Assembly (NCBI GenBank): GCA_033032175.1
Contig: CM065321.1
Span: forward strand, 1,014,501-1,078,500
Length of the DNA: 64,000 nucleotides
DNA from: Saturnia japonica
Lineage: Eukaryota; Arthropoda; Insecta; Lepidoptera; Saturniidae
Reading direction: 5' to 3'
This document shows, piece by piece, positions 48,301 to 63,300 of the stretch (position 1 is its first letter; each line of letters starts with the position of its first letter). The notes under the pieces were generated by a model. It made no database searches and had not been told where the DNA came from. It was given only the letters and a program-made list of their open reading frames with translations. The position numbers and the translations under genes are program-made.

Positions 48301-51300
48301 TTTGTGATAATTTCTTCTTGTAGATCTGGTTTGACAGGACTGGGTTCCTTATCTACAGATTTAACTATAATGTGCTCTTTTTTGTCTGCTTTTTCTAAAA
48401 TTGGCTTTTGCTCATCCAGTTTGACATCGATAATGGAATCTTTTTCGTCAGGCTGTATTGGACTAGGAGCTTTCTCATCTGGCTTGTGAGAAATAATGGG
48501 CCCTTTCTCGTCAAGTGTTATTGGACTCGGAGCCTTCTCATCAGGTTTGGTTGTGATAATTTCTTCTTGTAGATCTGGTTTGAAAGGACTGGGTTCCTTA
48601 TCTACAGATTTAATTATAAAGAGTTCTTCTTTGTCTGCTTTCTCTAAAATAGGCTTTTTCCTATCCAGTTTGAAATCGATAATGGAATCTTTTTCATCAG
48701 GCTGTATTGGACTAGGGACTTTTTCATCAGGCTTGCGAGAAATAATGAGCTCCTTCTCATCAAGTGTTATTGGACTCGGAGCTTTCTCATCAGGTTTGGT
48801 TATGATAATTTCTTCCTCTATGTCTGGTTTGACAGTACTAAGATCCTTACCTACAGATTTAACTGAAATGTGCTCCTCCTCCTTGTCTGCTTTTTCTAAA
48901 GCAGGCTGTTGCTCATCTGGATTCACATCGATAATGGAATCTTTCTCGTCAAGCTGTATTGGACTAGGAGCTTTTTCGTCAGGCTTGCGAGAAATAATGG
49001 GCTCCTTCTCGTCAAGTGTTATTGGACTTGGAGCCTTCTCATCAGGTTTGGTTGTGACAATTTCTTTTTCTAAATCTGGTTTGACAGCACTGAGTTCCTT
49101 ACCTACAGATTTAACTATGATGTGTTCCTCCTCTTTGACTGCTTTTTCTAAAGAAGGCTTTGACTCATCCGGTTTGACATCAATAATGGCCTCTTTTGAG
49201 TCAAGTGTTATTGGACTCGGAGCCTTCTCATCAGGTTTGGTTGTGATAATTTCTTCTTGTAGATCTGGTTTGACAGGACTGGGTTCCTTATCTACAGATT
49301 TAACTATAATGGGCTCTTCTTTGTCTGCTTTTTCTAAAATTGGCTTTTGCTCATTCAGTTTGACATCGATAATGGAATCTTTTTCGTCAGGCTGTATTGG
49401 GCTAGGAGCTTTCTCATCGGGCTTGTGAGAAATAATGGGCTCTTTCTCGTCATGTGTTATTGGACTCGGAGCCTTCTCATCAGGTTTAGTTGTGATAATT
49501 TCTTCTTGTAGATCTGGTTTGACAGGACTGGGTTCCTTATCTACAGATTTAACTATAATGTGCTCCTCCTCCTTGTCTGCTTTTTCTAAAGCAGGCTGTT
49601 GCTCATCTGGTTTCACATCGATAATGGAATCTTTCTCATCAAGCTGTATTGGACTAGGAGCTTTTTCATCAGGCTTGCGGGAAATAATGGGCTCCTTCTC
49701 GTCAAGTGTTATTGGACTCGGAGCCTTCTCATCAGGTTTGGTTGTGATAATTTCTTCTTGTAGATCTGGTTTGACAGAACTGGGTTCTTTATCTACAGAT
49801 TTATCTATGATATGCTTCTCCTCCTTGTCCACTTTTTCTAAAACAGGCTGTTGTTTATCTGGTTTGACATCGATAATGGCATCTTTTTCGTCAGGCTGTA
49901 TTGGACTAGGAGCTTTCTCATCGGGCTTGTGAGAAATAATGGACTCTTTCTCGTCAAGTGTTATTGGACTTGGAGCTTTCTCATCAGGTTTAGTTGTGAT
50001 AATTTCTTCTTGTAGGTGTGGTTTTAATGGACTGGGTTCCTTATCTACAGATTTAACTATAATGTGCTCTTCTTTGTCTGCTTTCTCTAAAATAGGCTTT
50101 TGCTCATCCAGTTTGACATCGATAATGTAATCTTTTTCGTCTGGCTGTATTGGACTAGGGACTTTTTCATCAGGCTTGCGAGAAATAATGGGCTCTTTCT
50201 CGTCAAGTGTTATTGGACTCGGAGCCTTCTCATCAGGTTTGGTTGTGACAATTTCTTTTTCTAAATCTGGTTTGACAGCACTGAGTTCCTTACCTAAATA
50301 TTATTACTAATGATGTGCTCCTCCTCCTTGACTGCTTTTTCTAAAGAAGGCTTTTGCTCATCCAGTTTGACATCGATAATGGAATCTTTTTCGTCAGGCT
50401 GTATTGGAATTGGAGCTTTCTCATCAGGCTTGCGAGAAATACGGGCTCCTTCTCGTACAGTGTTATTGGACTCGGAGCCTTCTCATCAGGTTTGGTTGTG
50501 ATAATTTCTTCCTCTATGTCTGGTTTGACAGTACTTAGATCCTTACCTACAGATTTAACTGTAATGTGCTCCTCCTCCTTGTCTGCTTTTTCTAAAGCAG
50601 GCTGTTGCTCATCTGGTTTCACATCGATAATGGAATCTTTCTCGTCAAGCTGTATTGGACTAGGAGCTTTTTCATCAGGCTTGCGAGAAATAATGGGCTC
50701 CTTCTCGTCAAGTGTTATTGGACTCGGAGCCTTCTCATCAGGTTTGGTTGTGACAATTTCTTTTTCTAAATCTGGTTTGACAGCACTGAGTTCCTTACCT
50801 ACAGATTTAACTATGATGTGTTCCTCCTCTTTGACTGCTTTTTCTAAAGAAGGCTTTGCTCATCCGGTTTGACATCATAATGGACTTTCTCGTTTTGGAG
50901 GTTTCAGGTAGAATAGGTTTTATTGTTGACTCGGAGCCTTCTCATCAGGTTTGGTTGTGATAATTTCTTCTTGTAGATCTGGTTTGACAGGACTGGGTTC
51001 CTTATCTACAGATTTAACTATAATGGCTCTTCTTTGTCTGCTTTTTCTAAAATTGGCTTTTGCTCATTCAGTTTGACATCGATAATGGAATCTTTTTCGT
51101 CAGGCTGTATTGGCTAGGAGCTTTTTCATCGGGCTTGAAAGGCTTTGAGGTATGAGACTTAAGTTTGTGGTATTTCTTCTTGTAATGGTTTATGGACTGG
51201 GTCCTTTCACAGGTTTATTATGTGCCTCTTTCTTTTTTCTAAACGGTTTGCCATCTGGTTTCTACCTCGATTAATGGAATTTTCCTCTCATGCTGTTTGA

Positions 51301-54300
51301 CTAGAGCTTTTCATCGGTTGCGGAAATAATGGCCTCTTCTCGTCAAGTGTTATTGGACTCGGAGCCTTCTCATCAGGTTTGGTTGTGATAATTTCTTCTT
51401 GTAGATCTGGTTTGACAGAACTGGGTTCTTTATCTACAGATTTATCTATGATATGCTTCTCCTCCTTGTCCACTTTTTCTAAAACAGGCTGTTGTATCTG
51501 GTTTGACATCGATAATGGCATCTTTTTCGTCAGGCTGTATTGGACTAGGAGCTTTCTCATCGGGCTTGTGAGAAATAATGGACTCTTTCTCGTCAAGTGT
51601 TATTGGACTTGGAGCTTTCTCATCAGGTTTAGTTGTGATAATTTCTTCTTGTAGGTGTGGTTTTAATGGACTGGGTTCCTTATCTACAGATTTAACTATA
51701 ATGTGCTCTTCTTTGTCTGCTTTCTCTAAAATAGGCTTTTGCTCATCCAGTTTGACATCGATAATGTAATCTTTTTCGTCTGGCTGTATTGGACTAGGGA
51801 CTTTTTCATCAGGCTTGCGAGAAATAATGGGCTCTTTCTCGTCAAGTGTTATTGGACTCGGAGCCTTCTCATCAGGTTTGGTTGTGACAATTTCTTTTTC
51901 TAAATCTGGTTTGACAGCACTGAGTTCCTTACCTAAATATTTTACTATGATGTGCTCCTCCTCCTTGACTGCTTTTTCTAAAGAAGGCTTTTGCTCATCC
52001 AGTTTGACATCGATAATGGAATCTTTTTCGTCAGGCTGTATTGGAATTGGAGCTTTCTCATCAGGCTTGCGAGAAATAGCGGGCTCCTTCTCGTACAGTG
52101 TTAGCGGACTCGGAGCCTTCTCATCAGGTTTGGTTGTGATAATTTCTTCCTCTATGTCTGGTTTGACAGTAATTAGATCCTTACCTACAGATTTAACTGT
52201 AATGTGCTCTTCCTCCTTGTCTGCTTTTTCTAAAGCAGGCTGTTGTTCATCTGGTTTCACATCGATAATGGAATCTTTCTCGTCAAGCTGTATTGGACTA
52301 GGAGCTTTTTCGTCAGGCTTGCGAGAAATAATGGGCTCCTTCTCGTCAAGTGTTATTGGACTCGGAGCCTTCTCATCAGGTTTGGTTGTGACAATTTCTT
52401 TTTCTAAATCTGGTTTGACAGCACTGAGTTCCTTACCTACAGATTTAACTATGATGTGTTCCTCCTCCTTGACTGCTTTTTCTAAAGAAGGCTTTGACTC
52501 ATCTGGTTTGACATCAATAATGGCCTCTTTCGAGTCAAGTGTTATTGGACTCGGAGCCTTCTCATCAGGTTTGGTTGTGATAATTTCTTCTTGTAGATCT
52601 GGTTTGACAGAACTGGGTTCTTTATCTACAGATTTATCTATGATATGCTTCTCCTCCTTGTCCACTTTTTCTAAAACAGGCTGTTGCTCATCTGGTTTGA
52701 CATCGATAATGGAATCTTTTTCGTCAGGCTGTATTGGACTAGGAGCTTTCTCATCGGGCTTGTGAGAAATAATGGGCTCTTTCTCGTCAAGTGTTATTGG
52801 ACTTGGAGCTTTCTCATCAGGTTTAGTTGTGATAATTTCTTCTTGTAGATCTGGATTGACAGGACTGGGTTCCTTATCTACAGATTTAACTATAATGTGC
52901 TCTTTTTTGTCTGCTTTTTCTAAAATTGGCTTTTGCTCATCCAGTTTGACATCGATAATGGAATCTTTTTCGTCAGGCTGTATTGGACTAGGAGCTTTCT
53001 CATCTGGCTTGTGAGAAATAATGGGCCCTTTCTCGTCAAGTGTTATTGGACTCGGAGCCTTCTCATCAGGTTTGGTTGTGATAATTACTTCTTGTAGATC
53101 TGGTTTGAAAGGACTGGGTTCCTTATCTACAGATTTAATTATAAAGAGTTCTTCTTTGTCTGCTTTCTCTAACATAGGCTTTTTCTTATCCAGTTTGAAA
53201 TCGATAATGGAATCTTTTTCATCAGGCTTTATTGGACTAGGGACTTTTTCATCAGGCTTGCGAGAAATAATGAGCTCCTTCTCATCAAGTGTTATTGGAC
53301 TCGGAGCTTTCTCATCAGGTTTGGTTATGATAATTTCTTCCTCTATGTCTGGTTTGAAGGTAATTAGATCCTTACCTACAGATTTAACTGTAATGTGCTC
53401 TTCCTCCTTGTCTGCTTTTTCTAAAGCAGGCTGTTGTTCATCTGGTTTCACATCGATAATGGAATCTTTCTCGTCAAGCTGTATTGGACTAGGAGCTTTT
53501 TCGTCAGGCTTGCGAGAAATAATGGGCTCCTTCTCGTCAAGTGTTATTGGACTCGGAGCCTTCTCATCAGGTTTGGTTGTGACAATTTCTTTTTCTAAAT
53601 CTGGTTTGACAGCACTGAGTTCCTTACCTACAGATTTAACTATGATGTGTTCCTCCTCCTTGACTGCTTTTTCTAAAGAAGGCTTTGACTCATCCGGTTT
53701 GACATCAATAATGGCCTCTTTCGAGTCAAGTGTTATTGGACTCGGAGCCTTCTCATCAGGTTTGGTTGTGATAATTTCTTCTTGTAGATCTGGTTTGACA
53801 GAACTGGGTTCTTTATCTACAGATTTATCTATGATATGCTTCTCCTCCTTGTCCACTTTTTCTAAAACAGGCTGTTGCTCATCTGGTTTGACATCGATAA
53901 TGGAATCTTTTTCGTCAGGCTGTATTGGACTAGGAGCTTTCTCATCGGGCTTGTGAGAAATAATGGGCTCTTTCTCGTCAAGTGTTATTGGACTTGGAGC
54001 TTTCTCATCAGGTTTAGTTGTGATAATTTCTTCTTGTAGATCTGGATTGACAGGACTGGGTTCCTTATCTACAGATTTAACTATAATGTGCTCTTTTTTG
54101 TCTGCTTTTTCTAAAATTGGCTTTTGCTCATCCAGTTTGACATCGATAATGGAATCTTTTTCGTCAGGCTGTATTGGACTAGGAGCTTTCTCATCTGGCT
54201 TGTGAGAAATAATGGGCCCTTTCTCGTCAAGTGTTATTGGACTCGGAGCCTTCTCATCAGGTTTGGTTGTGATAATTACTTCTTGTAGATCTGGTTTGAA

Positions 54301-57300
54301 AGGACTGGGTTCCTTATCTACAGATTTAATTATAAAGAGTTCTTCTTTGTCTGCTTTCTCTAACATAGGCTTTTTCTTATCCAGTTTGAAATCGATAATG
54401 GAATCTTTTTCATCAGGCTTTATTGGACTAGGGACTTTTTCATCAGGCTTGCGAGAAATAATGAGCTCCTTCTCATCAAGTGTTATTGGACTCGGAGCTT
54501 TCTCATCAGGTTTGGTTATGATAATTTCTTCCTCTATGTCTGGTTTGAAGGTACTGAGATCCTTACCTACAGATTTAACTGTAATGTGCTCCTCCTCCTT
54601 GTCTGCTTTTTCTAAAGCAGGCTGTTGCTCATCTGGTTTCACATCGATAATGGAATCTTTCTCGTCAAGCTGTATTGGACTAGCAGCTTTTTCATCAGGC
54701 TTGTGGGAAATAATGGGCTCCTTCTCGTCAAGTGTTATTGGACTCGGAGCCTTCTCATCAGGTTTTGTTGTGACAATTTCTTTTTCTAAATCTGGTTTGA
54801 CAGCACTGAGTTCCTTACCTGCAGATTTAACTATGATGTGCTCCTCCTCCTTGACTGCTTTTTCTAAAGAAGGCTTTGACTCATCCGGTTTGACATCAAT
54901 AATGGTCTCTTTCGAGTCAAGTGTTATTGGACTCGGAGCTTTCTCATCAGGTTTGGTTATGATAATTTCTTCCTCTATGTCTGGTTTGAAGGTACTGAGA
55001 TCCTTACCTACAGATTTAACTGTAATGTGCTCCTCCTCCTTGTCTGCTTTTTCTAAAGCAGGCTGTTGCTCATCTGGTTTCACATCGATAATGGAATCTT
55101 TCTCGTCAAGCTGTATTGGACTAGCAGCTTTTTCATCAGGCTTGTGGGAAATAATGGGCTCCTTCTCGTCAAGTGTTATTGGACTCGGAGCCTTCTCATC
55201 AGGTTTTGTTGTGACAATTTCTTTTTCTAAATCTGGTTTGACAGCACTGAGTTCCTTACCTGCAGATTTAACTATGATGTGCTCCTCCTCCTTGACTGCT
55301 TTTTCTAAAGAAGGCTTTGACTCATCCGGTTTGACATCAATAATGGTCTCTTTCGAGTCAAGTGTTATTGGACTCGGAGCCTTCTCATCAGGTTTTGTTG
55401 TGACAATTTCTATTTCTAAATCTGGTTTGACAGCACTGAGTTCCTTACCTACAGATCTAACTATAATGTGCTCCTCTTCCTTGACTGCTTTTTCTAAAGA
55501 AGGCTTTGGCTCATCCGGTTTGACATCAATAATGGAATCTTTTTCGTCAGGCTGTATTGGAATTGGAGCTTTCTTATCAGGCTTGCGAGAAATAGCGGGC
55601 TCCTTCTCGTCCAGTGTTAGTGGACTCGGAGCCTTCTCATCAGGTTTGGTTGTGATAATTTCTTCCTCTATGTCTGGTTTGACAGTAATTAGATCCTTAC
55701 CTACAGATTTAACTGTAATGTGCTCCTCCTCCTTGTCTGCTTTTTCTAAAGCAGGCTGTTGTTCATCTGGTTTCACATCGATAATGGAATCTTTCTCGTC
55801 AAGCTGTATTGGACTAGGAGCTTTTTCGTCAGGTTTGCGAGAAATAATGGGCTCCTTCTCGTCAAGTGTTATTGGACTCGGAGCCTTCTCATCCGGTTTA
55901 GTTGTGATAATTTCTTCTTGTAGGTCTGGTTTGACAGGACTGGGTTCTTTATCTACAGATTTATCTATGATATGCTTCTCCTCCTTGTCCACTTTTTCTA
56001 AAACAGGCTGTTGCTCATCTGGTTTGACATCGATAATGGAATCTTTTTCGTCAGGCTGTATTGGACTAGGAGCTTTCTCATCGGGCTTGTGAGAAATAAT
56101 GGACTCTTTCTCGTCAAGTGTTATTGGACTTGGAGCTTTCTCATCAGGTTTAGTTGTGATAATTTCTTCTTGTAGATCTGGTTTGACAGGACTGGGTTCC
56201 TTATCTACAGTTTTAACTATAATGTACTCTTCTTTGTCTGCTTTTTCTAAAATTGGCTTTTGCTCATCCAGTTTGACATCGATAATGGAATCTTTTTCGT
56301 CAGGCTGTATTGGACTAGGAGCTTTCTCATCGGGCTTGAGAGAAATAATGGACTCTTTCTCGTCAAGTGTTATTGGACTCGGAGCCTTCTCATCCGGTTT
56401 GGTTGTGATAATTTCTTCTTGTAGGTCTGGTTTGACAGGACTGGGTTCTTTATCTACAGATTTATCTATGATATGCTTCTCCTCCTTGTCCACTTTTTCT
56501 AAAACAGGCTGTTGCTCATCTGGTTTTACATCGATAATGGAATCTTTTTCGTCAGGCTGTATTGGACTAGGAGCTTTCTCATCGGGCTTGTGAGAAATAA
56601 TGGGCTCTTTCTCGTCAAGTGTTATTGGACTCGGAGCTTTCTCATCAGGTTTAGTTGTGATAATTTCTTCTTGTAGATCTGGTTTGACAGAACTGGGTTC
56701 CTTATCTACAGATTTAACTATAATGTGCTCTTCTTTGTCTGCTTTTTCTAAAATTGGCTTTTGCTCATCCAGTTTGACATCGATAATGGAATCTTTTTCG
56801 TCAGGCTTTATTGGAATTGGAGCTTTCTCATCAGGCTTGCGAGAAATAATGGACTCTTTCTCGTCAAGTGTTATTGGACTCGGAGCCTTCTCATCCGGTT
56901 TGGTTGTGATAATTTCTTCTTGTAGGTCTGGTTTGACAGGACTGGGTTCTTTATCTACAGATTTATCTATGATATGCTTCTCCTCCTTGTCCACTTTTTC
57001 TAAAACAGGCTGTTGCTCATCTGGTTTGACATCGACAATGGAATCTTTTTCGTCAGGCTGTATTGGACTAGGAGCTTTCTCATCGGGCTTGTGAGAAATA
57101 AGGGGGTCTTTTTCGTCAAGTGTTATTGGACTCGGAGCTTTCTCATCAGGTTTAGTTGTGATAATTTCTTCTTGTAGATCTGGTTTGACAGAACTGGGTT
57201 CCTTATCTACAGATTTAACTATAATGTGCTCTTCTTTGTCTGCTTCTTCTGAAATAGGCTTTTGCTCATCCAGTTTGACATCGATAATGGAATCTTTTTC

Positions 57301-60300
57301 GTTAGGCTGTATTGGAATTGGAGCTTTCTCATCAGGCTTGCGAGAAATAGCGGGCTCCTTCTCGTCCAGTGTTAGTGGACTCGGAGCCTTCTCATCAGGT
57401 TTGGTTGTGATAATTTCTTCCTCTATGTCTGGTTTGACAGTAATTAGATCCTTACCTACAGATTTAACTGTGATGTGATCCTCCTCCGTGTCTGCTTTTT
57501 CTAAAATTGGCTTTTGCTCATCCAGTTTGACATCGATAATGGAATCTTTTTCGTCAGGCTGTATTGGACTACGAGCTTTCTCATTAGGCTTGTGAGAAAT
57601 AAGGGGGTCTTTTTCGTCAAGTGTTATTGGACTCGGAGCTTTCTCATCAGGTTTAGTTGTGATAATTTCTTCTTGTAGATCTGGTTTGACAGGACTGGGT
57701 TCCTTATCTACAGATTTAACTATAATGTGCTCTTCTTTGTCTGCTTTTTCTAAAATTGGCTTTTGCACATCCAGTTTGACATCGATAATGGAATCTTTTT
57801 CGTCAGGCTGTATTGGACTAGGAGCTTTCTCATCGGGCTTGAGAGAAATAATGGACTCTTTCTCGTCAAGTGTTATTGGACTCGGAGCCTTCTCATCCGG
57901 TTTGGTTGTGATAATTTCTTCTTGTAGGTCTGGTTTGACAGGACTGGGTTCTTTATCTACTATTTACTATGATATGCTTCTCCTCCTTGTCCACTTTTTC
58001 TAAAACAGGCTGTTGCTCATCGGTTTGACATCGATAATGGAATCTTTTTCGTCAGGCTGTATTGGACTAGGAGCTTTCTCATCGGGTTGTAAGAAATAAT
58101 GGGCTCTTTCTCGTCAAGTGTTATTGGACTCGGAGCTTTCTCATCAGGTTTAGTTGTGATAATTTCTTCTTGTAGATCTGGTTTGACAGGACTGGGTTCC
58201 ATATCTACAGATTTAACTATAATGTGCACTTCTTTGTCTGCTTTTTCTAAAATTGGCTTTTGCTCATCCAGTTTGACATCGATAATGGAATCTTTTTCGT
58301 CAGGCTGTATTGGACTAGGAGCTTTCTCATCAGGCTTGTGAGAAATAATGGGCTCTTTCTCGTCAAGTGTTATTGGACTTGGAGCCTTCTCATCCGGTTT
58401 GGTTGTGATAATTTCTCCTTGTAGGTGTGGTTTGACAGGACGGGGTTCTTTATCTACAGATTTATCTATGATATGCTTCTCCTCCTTGTCCGCTTTTTTT
58501 AAAACAGGCTGTTGCTCATCTGGTTTGACATCGATAATGGAATCTTTTTCGTCAGGCTGTATTGGGCTAGGAGCTTTCTCATCAGGCTTGTGAGAAATAA
58601 TGGGCTCTTTCTCGACAAGTGTTATTGGAGTCGGAGCCTTCTTATCAGGTTTGGTTGTGATAACTTCTTCTTGTAGGTCTGGTTTGACAGGACTGGGTTC
58701 CATATCTACAGATTTAACTATAATGTGCACTTCTTTGTCTGCTTTTTCTAAAATTGGCTTTTGCTCATCCAGTTTGACATCGATAATGGAATCTTTTTCG
58801 TCAGGCTGTATTGGACTAGGAGCTTTCTCATCGGGCTTGAGAGAAATAATGGACTCTTTCTCGTCAAGTGTTATTGGACTCGGAGCCTTCTCATCCGGTT
58901 TGGTTGTGATAATTTCTTCTTGTAGGTCTGGTTTGACAGGACTGGGTTCTTTATCTACATATTTATCTATGATATGCTTCTCCTCCTTGTCCACTTTTTC
59001 TAAAACAGGCTGTTGCTCATCTGGTTTGACATCGATAATGGAATCTTTTTCGTCAGGCTGTATTGGACTAGGAGCTTTCTCATCGGGCTTGTAAGAAATA
59101 ATGGGCTCTTTCTCGTCAAGTGTTATTGGACTCGGAGCCTTCTCATCAGGTTTAGTTGTGATAATTTCTTCTTGTAGATCTGGTTTGACAGGACTGGGTT
59201 CCATATCTACAGATTTAACTATAATGTGCACTTCTTTGTCTGCTTTTTCTAAAATTGGCTTTTGCTCATCCAGTTTGACATCGATAATGGAATCTTTTTC
59301 GTCAGGCTGTATTGGACTAGGAGCTTTCTCATCGGGCTTGAGAGAAATAATGGACTCTTTCTCGTCAAGTGTTATTGGACTCGGAGCCTTCTCATCCGGT
59401 TTGGTTGTGATAATTTCTTCTTGTAGGTCTGGTTTGACAGGACTGGGTTCTTTATCTACAATTTATCTATGATATGCTTCTCCTCCTTGTCCACTTTTTC
59501 TAAAACAGGCTGTTGCTCATCTGGTTTGACATCGATAATGGAATCTTTTTCGTCAGGCTGTATTGGACTAGGAGCTTTCTCATCGGGCTTGTAAGAAATA
59601 ATGGGCTCTTTCTCGTCAAGTGTTATTGGACTCGGAGCCTTCTCATCAGGTTTAGTTGTGATAATTTCTTCTTGTAGATCTGGTTTGACAGGACTGGGTT
59701 CCATATCTACAGATTTAACTATAATGTGCACTTCTTTGTCTGCTTTTTCTAAAATTGGCTTTTGCTCATCCAGTTTGACATCGATAATGGAATCTTTTTC
59801 GTCAGGCTGTATTGGACTAGGAGCTTTCTCATCGGGCTTGAGAGAAATAATGGACTCTTTCTCGTCAAGTGTTATTGGACTCGGAGCCTTCTCATCCGGT
59901 TTGGTTGTGATAATTTCTTCTTGTAGGTCTGGTTTGACAGGACTGGGTTCTTTATCTACATATTTATCTATGATATGCTTCTCCTCCTTGTCCACTTTTT
60001 CTAAAACAGGCTGTTGCTCATCTGGTTTGACATCGATAATGGAATCTTTTTCGTCAGGCTGTATTGGACTAGGAGCTTTCTCATCGGGCTTGTAAGAAAT
60101 AATGGGCTCTTTCTCGTCAAGTGTTATTGGACTCGGAGCCTTCTCATCAGGTTTAGTTGTGATAATTTCTTCTTGTAGATCTGGTTTGACAGGACTGGGT
60201 TCCATATCTACAGATTTAACTATAATGTGCACTTCTTTGTCTGCTTTTTCTAAAATTGGCTTTTGCTCATCCAGTTTGACATCGATAATGGAATCTTTTT

Positions 60301-63300
60301 CGTCAGGCTGTATTGGACTAGAAGCTTTCTCATCGGGCTTGTGAGAAATAATGGACTCTTTCTCGTCAAGTGTTATTGGACTCGGAGCTTTCTCATCAGG
60401 TTTGGTTATGATAACTTCTTCCTCTATGTCTGGTTTGACAGTACTGAGATCCTTACCTACAGATTTAACTGTAATGTGCTCCTCCTCCTTGTCTGCTTTT
60501 TCTAAAATTGGCTTTTGCTCATCCAGTTTGACATCGATAATGGAATCTTTTTCGTCAGGCTGTATTGGACTAGGAGCTTTCTCATTAGGCTTGTGAGAAA
60601 TAATGGGCTCCTTCTCGTCAAGTGTTATTGGACTCGGAGCCTTCTCATCAGGTTTTGTTGTGACAATTTCTTTTTCTAAATCTGGTTTGACAGCACTAAG
60701 TTCCTTACCTGCAGATTTAACTATGATGTGCTCCTCCTCCTTGACTGCTTTTTCTAAAGAAGGCTTTGACTCATCCGGTTTGACATCAATAATGGCCTCT
60801 TTTGAGTCAAGTGTTATTGGACTCGGAGCCTTCTCATCAGGTTTGGTTGTGATAATTTCTTCTTGTAGATCTGGTTTGACAGGACTGGGTTCCTTATCTA
60901 CAGATTTAACTATAATGTGCTCTTCTTTGTCTGCTTTTTCTAAAATTGGCTTTTGCTCATTCAGTTTGACATCGATAATGGAATCTTTTTCGTCAGGCTG
61001 TATTGGGCTAGGAGCTTTCTCATCGGGCTTGTGAGAAATAATGGGCTCTTTCTCGTCATGTGTTATTGGACTCGGAGCCTTCTCATCAGGTTTAGTTGTG
61101 ATAATTTCTTCTTGTAGATCTGGTTTGACAGGACTGGGTTCCTTATCTACAGATTTAACTATAATGTGCCTCCTCCTTGTCTGCTTTTTCTAAAGCAGGC
61201 TGTTGCTCATCTGGTTTCACATCGATAATGGAATCTTTCTCATCAAGCTGTATTGGACTAGGAGCTTTTTCATCAGGCTTGCGGGAAATAATGGGCTCCT
61301 TCTCGTCAAGTGTTATTGGACTCGGAGCCTTCTCATCAGGTTTTGTTGTGACAATTTCTTTTTCTAAATCTGGTTTGACAGCACTGAGTTCCTTACCTGC
61401 AGATTTAACTATGATGTGCTCCTCCTCGTTGACTGCTTTTTCTAAAGAAGGCTTTGACTCATCCGGTTTGACATCAATAATGGCCTCTTTCGAGTCAAGT
61501 GTTATTGGAATCGGAGCCTTCTCATCAGGTTTGGTTGTGATAATTTCTTTTTGTAGGTGTGGTTTGACAGGACTGGGTTCTTTATCTACAGATTTATCTA
61601 TGATATGCTTCTCATCCTTGTCCACTTTTTCTAAAACAGGCTGTTGCTCATCTGGTTTGTCATCGATAATGGAATCTTTTTCGTCCGGCTGTATTGGGCT
61701 AGGAGCTTTCTCATCGGGCTTGTGAGAAATAATGGGTTCTTTCTCGTCAAGTGTTATTGGACTCGGAGCCTTCTCATCAGGTTTGGTTGTGATAATTTCT
61801 TCTTGTAAATCTGGTTTGACAGGACTGGGTTCCTTATCTACAGATTTAACCATAAAGAGTTCTTCTTTATCTGCGCTCTTTAAAATAGGCTTTTGCTCAT
61901 CCAGTTTTACATCGATAATGAAATCTTTTTCATCAGGCTGTCTTGGACTAGGAGCTTTCTCATCGGGCTTGTGAGAAATAATGGGCTCTTTCTCGTCAAG
62001 TGTTATTGGAGTCGGAGCCTTCTTATCAGGTTTGGTTGTGATAATTTCTTCTTGTAGGTCTGGTTTGACAGGACTGGGTTCTTTATCTACAGATTTATCT
62101 ATGATATGCTTCTCCTCCTTGTCCACTTTTTCTAAAACAGGCTGTTGCTCATCTGGTTTGACATCGATAATGGAATCTTTTTCGTCAGGCTGTATTGGAC
62201 TAGGAGCTTTCTCATCGGGCTTGTGAGAAATAATGGACTCTTTCTCGTCAAGTGTTATTGGACTAGGAGCTTTCTCATCAGGTTTAGTTGTGATAATTTC
62301 TTCTTGTAGATCTAGTTTGACAGGACTGGGTTCCTTATCTACAGATTTAACTATAATGTGCTCTTCTTTGTCTGCTTTTTCTAAAATATGCTTTTGCTCA
62401 TCCAGTTTGACATCGATAATGGAATCTTTTTCGTCAGGCTGTATTGGACTAGGAGCTTTCTCATCGGGCTTGTAAGAAATAATGTACTCTTTCTCGTCAA
62501 GTGTTATTGGAGTCGGAGCCTTCTTATCAGGTTTGGTTGTGATAATTTCTTCTTGTAGGTCTGGTTTGACAGGACTGGGTTCTTTATCTACAGATTTATC
62601 TATGATATGCTTCTCCTCCTTGTCCACTTTTTCTAAAACAGGCTGTTGCTCATCTGGTTTGACATCGATAATGGAATCTTTTTCGTCAGGCTGTATTGGA
62701 CTAGGAGCTTTCTCATCGGGCTTGTAAGAAATAATGGGCTCTTTCTCGTCAAGTGTTATTGGACTCGGAGCCTTCTCATCAGGTTTAGTTGTGATAATTT
62801 CTTCTTGTAGATCTGGTTTGACAGGACTGGGTTCCTTATCTACAGATTTAACTATAATGTGCACTTCTTTGTCTGCTTTTTCTAAAATTGGCTTTTGCTC
62901 ATCCAGTTTGACATCGATAATGGAATCTTTTTCGTCAGGCTGTATTGGACTAGAAGCTTTCTCATCGGGCTTGTGAGAAATAATGGACTCTTTCTCGTCA
63001 AGTGTTATTGGACTCGGAGCTTTCTCATCAGGTTTGGTTATGATAATTTCTTCCTCTATGTCTGGTTTGACAGTACTGAGATCCTTACCTACAGATTTAA
63101 CTGTAATGTGCTCCTCCTCCTTGTCTGCTTTTTCTAAAATTGGCTTTTGCTCATCCAGTTTGACATCGATAATGGAATCTTTTTCGTCAGGCTGTATTGG
63201 ACTAGGAGCTTTCTCATCGGGCTTGTGATAAATAATGGACTCTTTCTCGTCAAGTGTTATTGGACTTGGAGCTTTCTCATCAGGTTTAGTTGTGATAATT

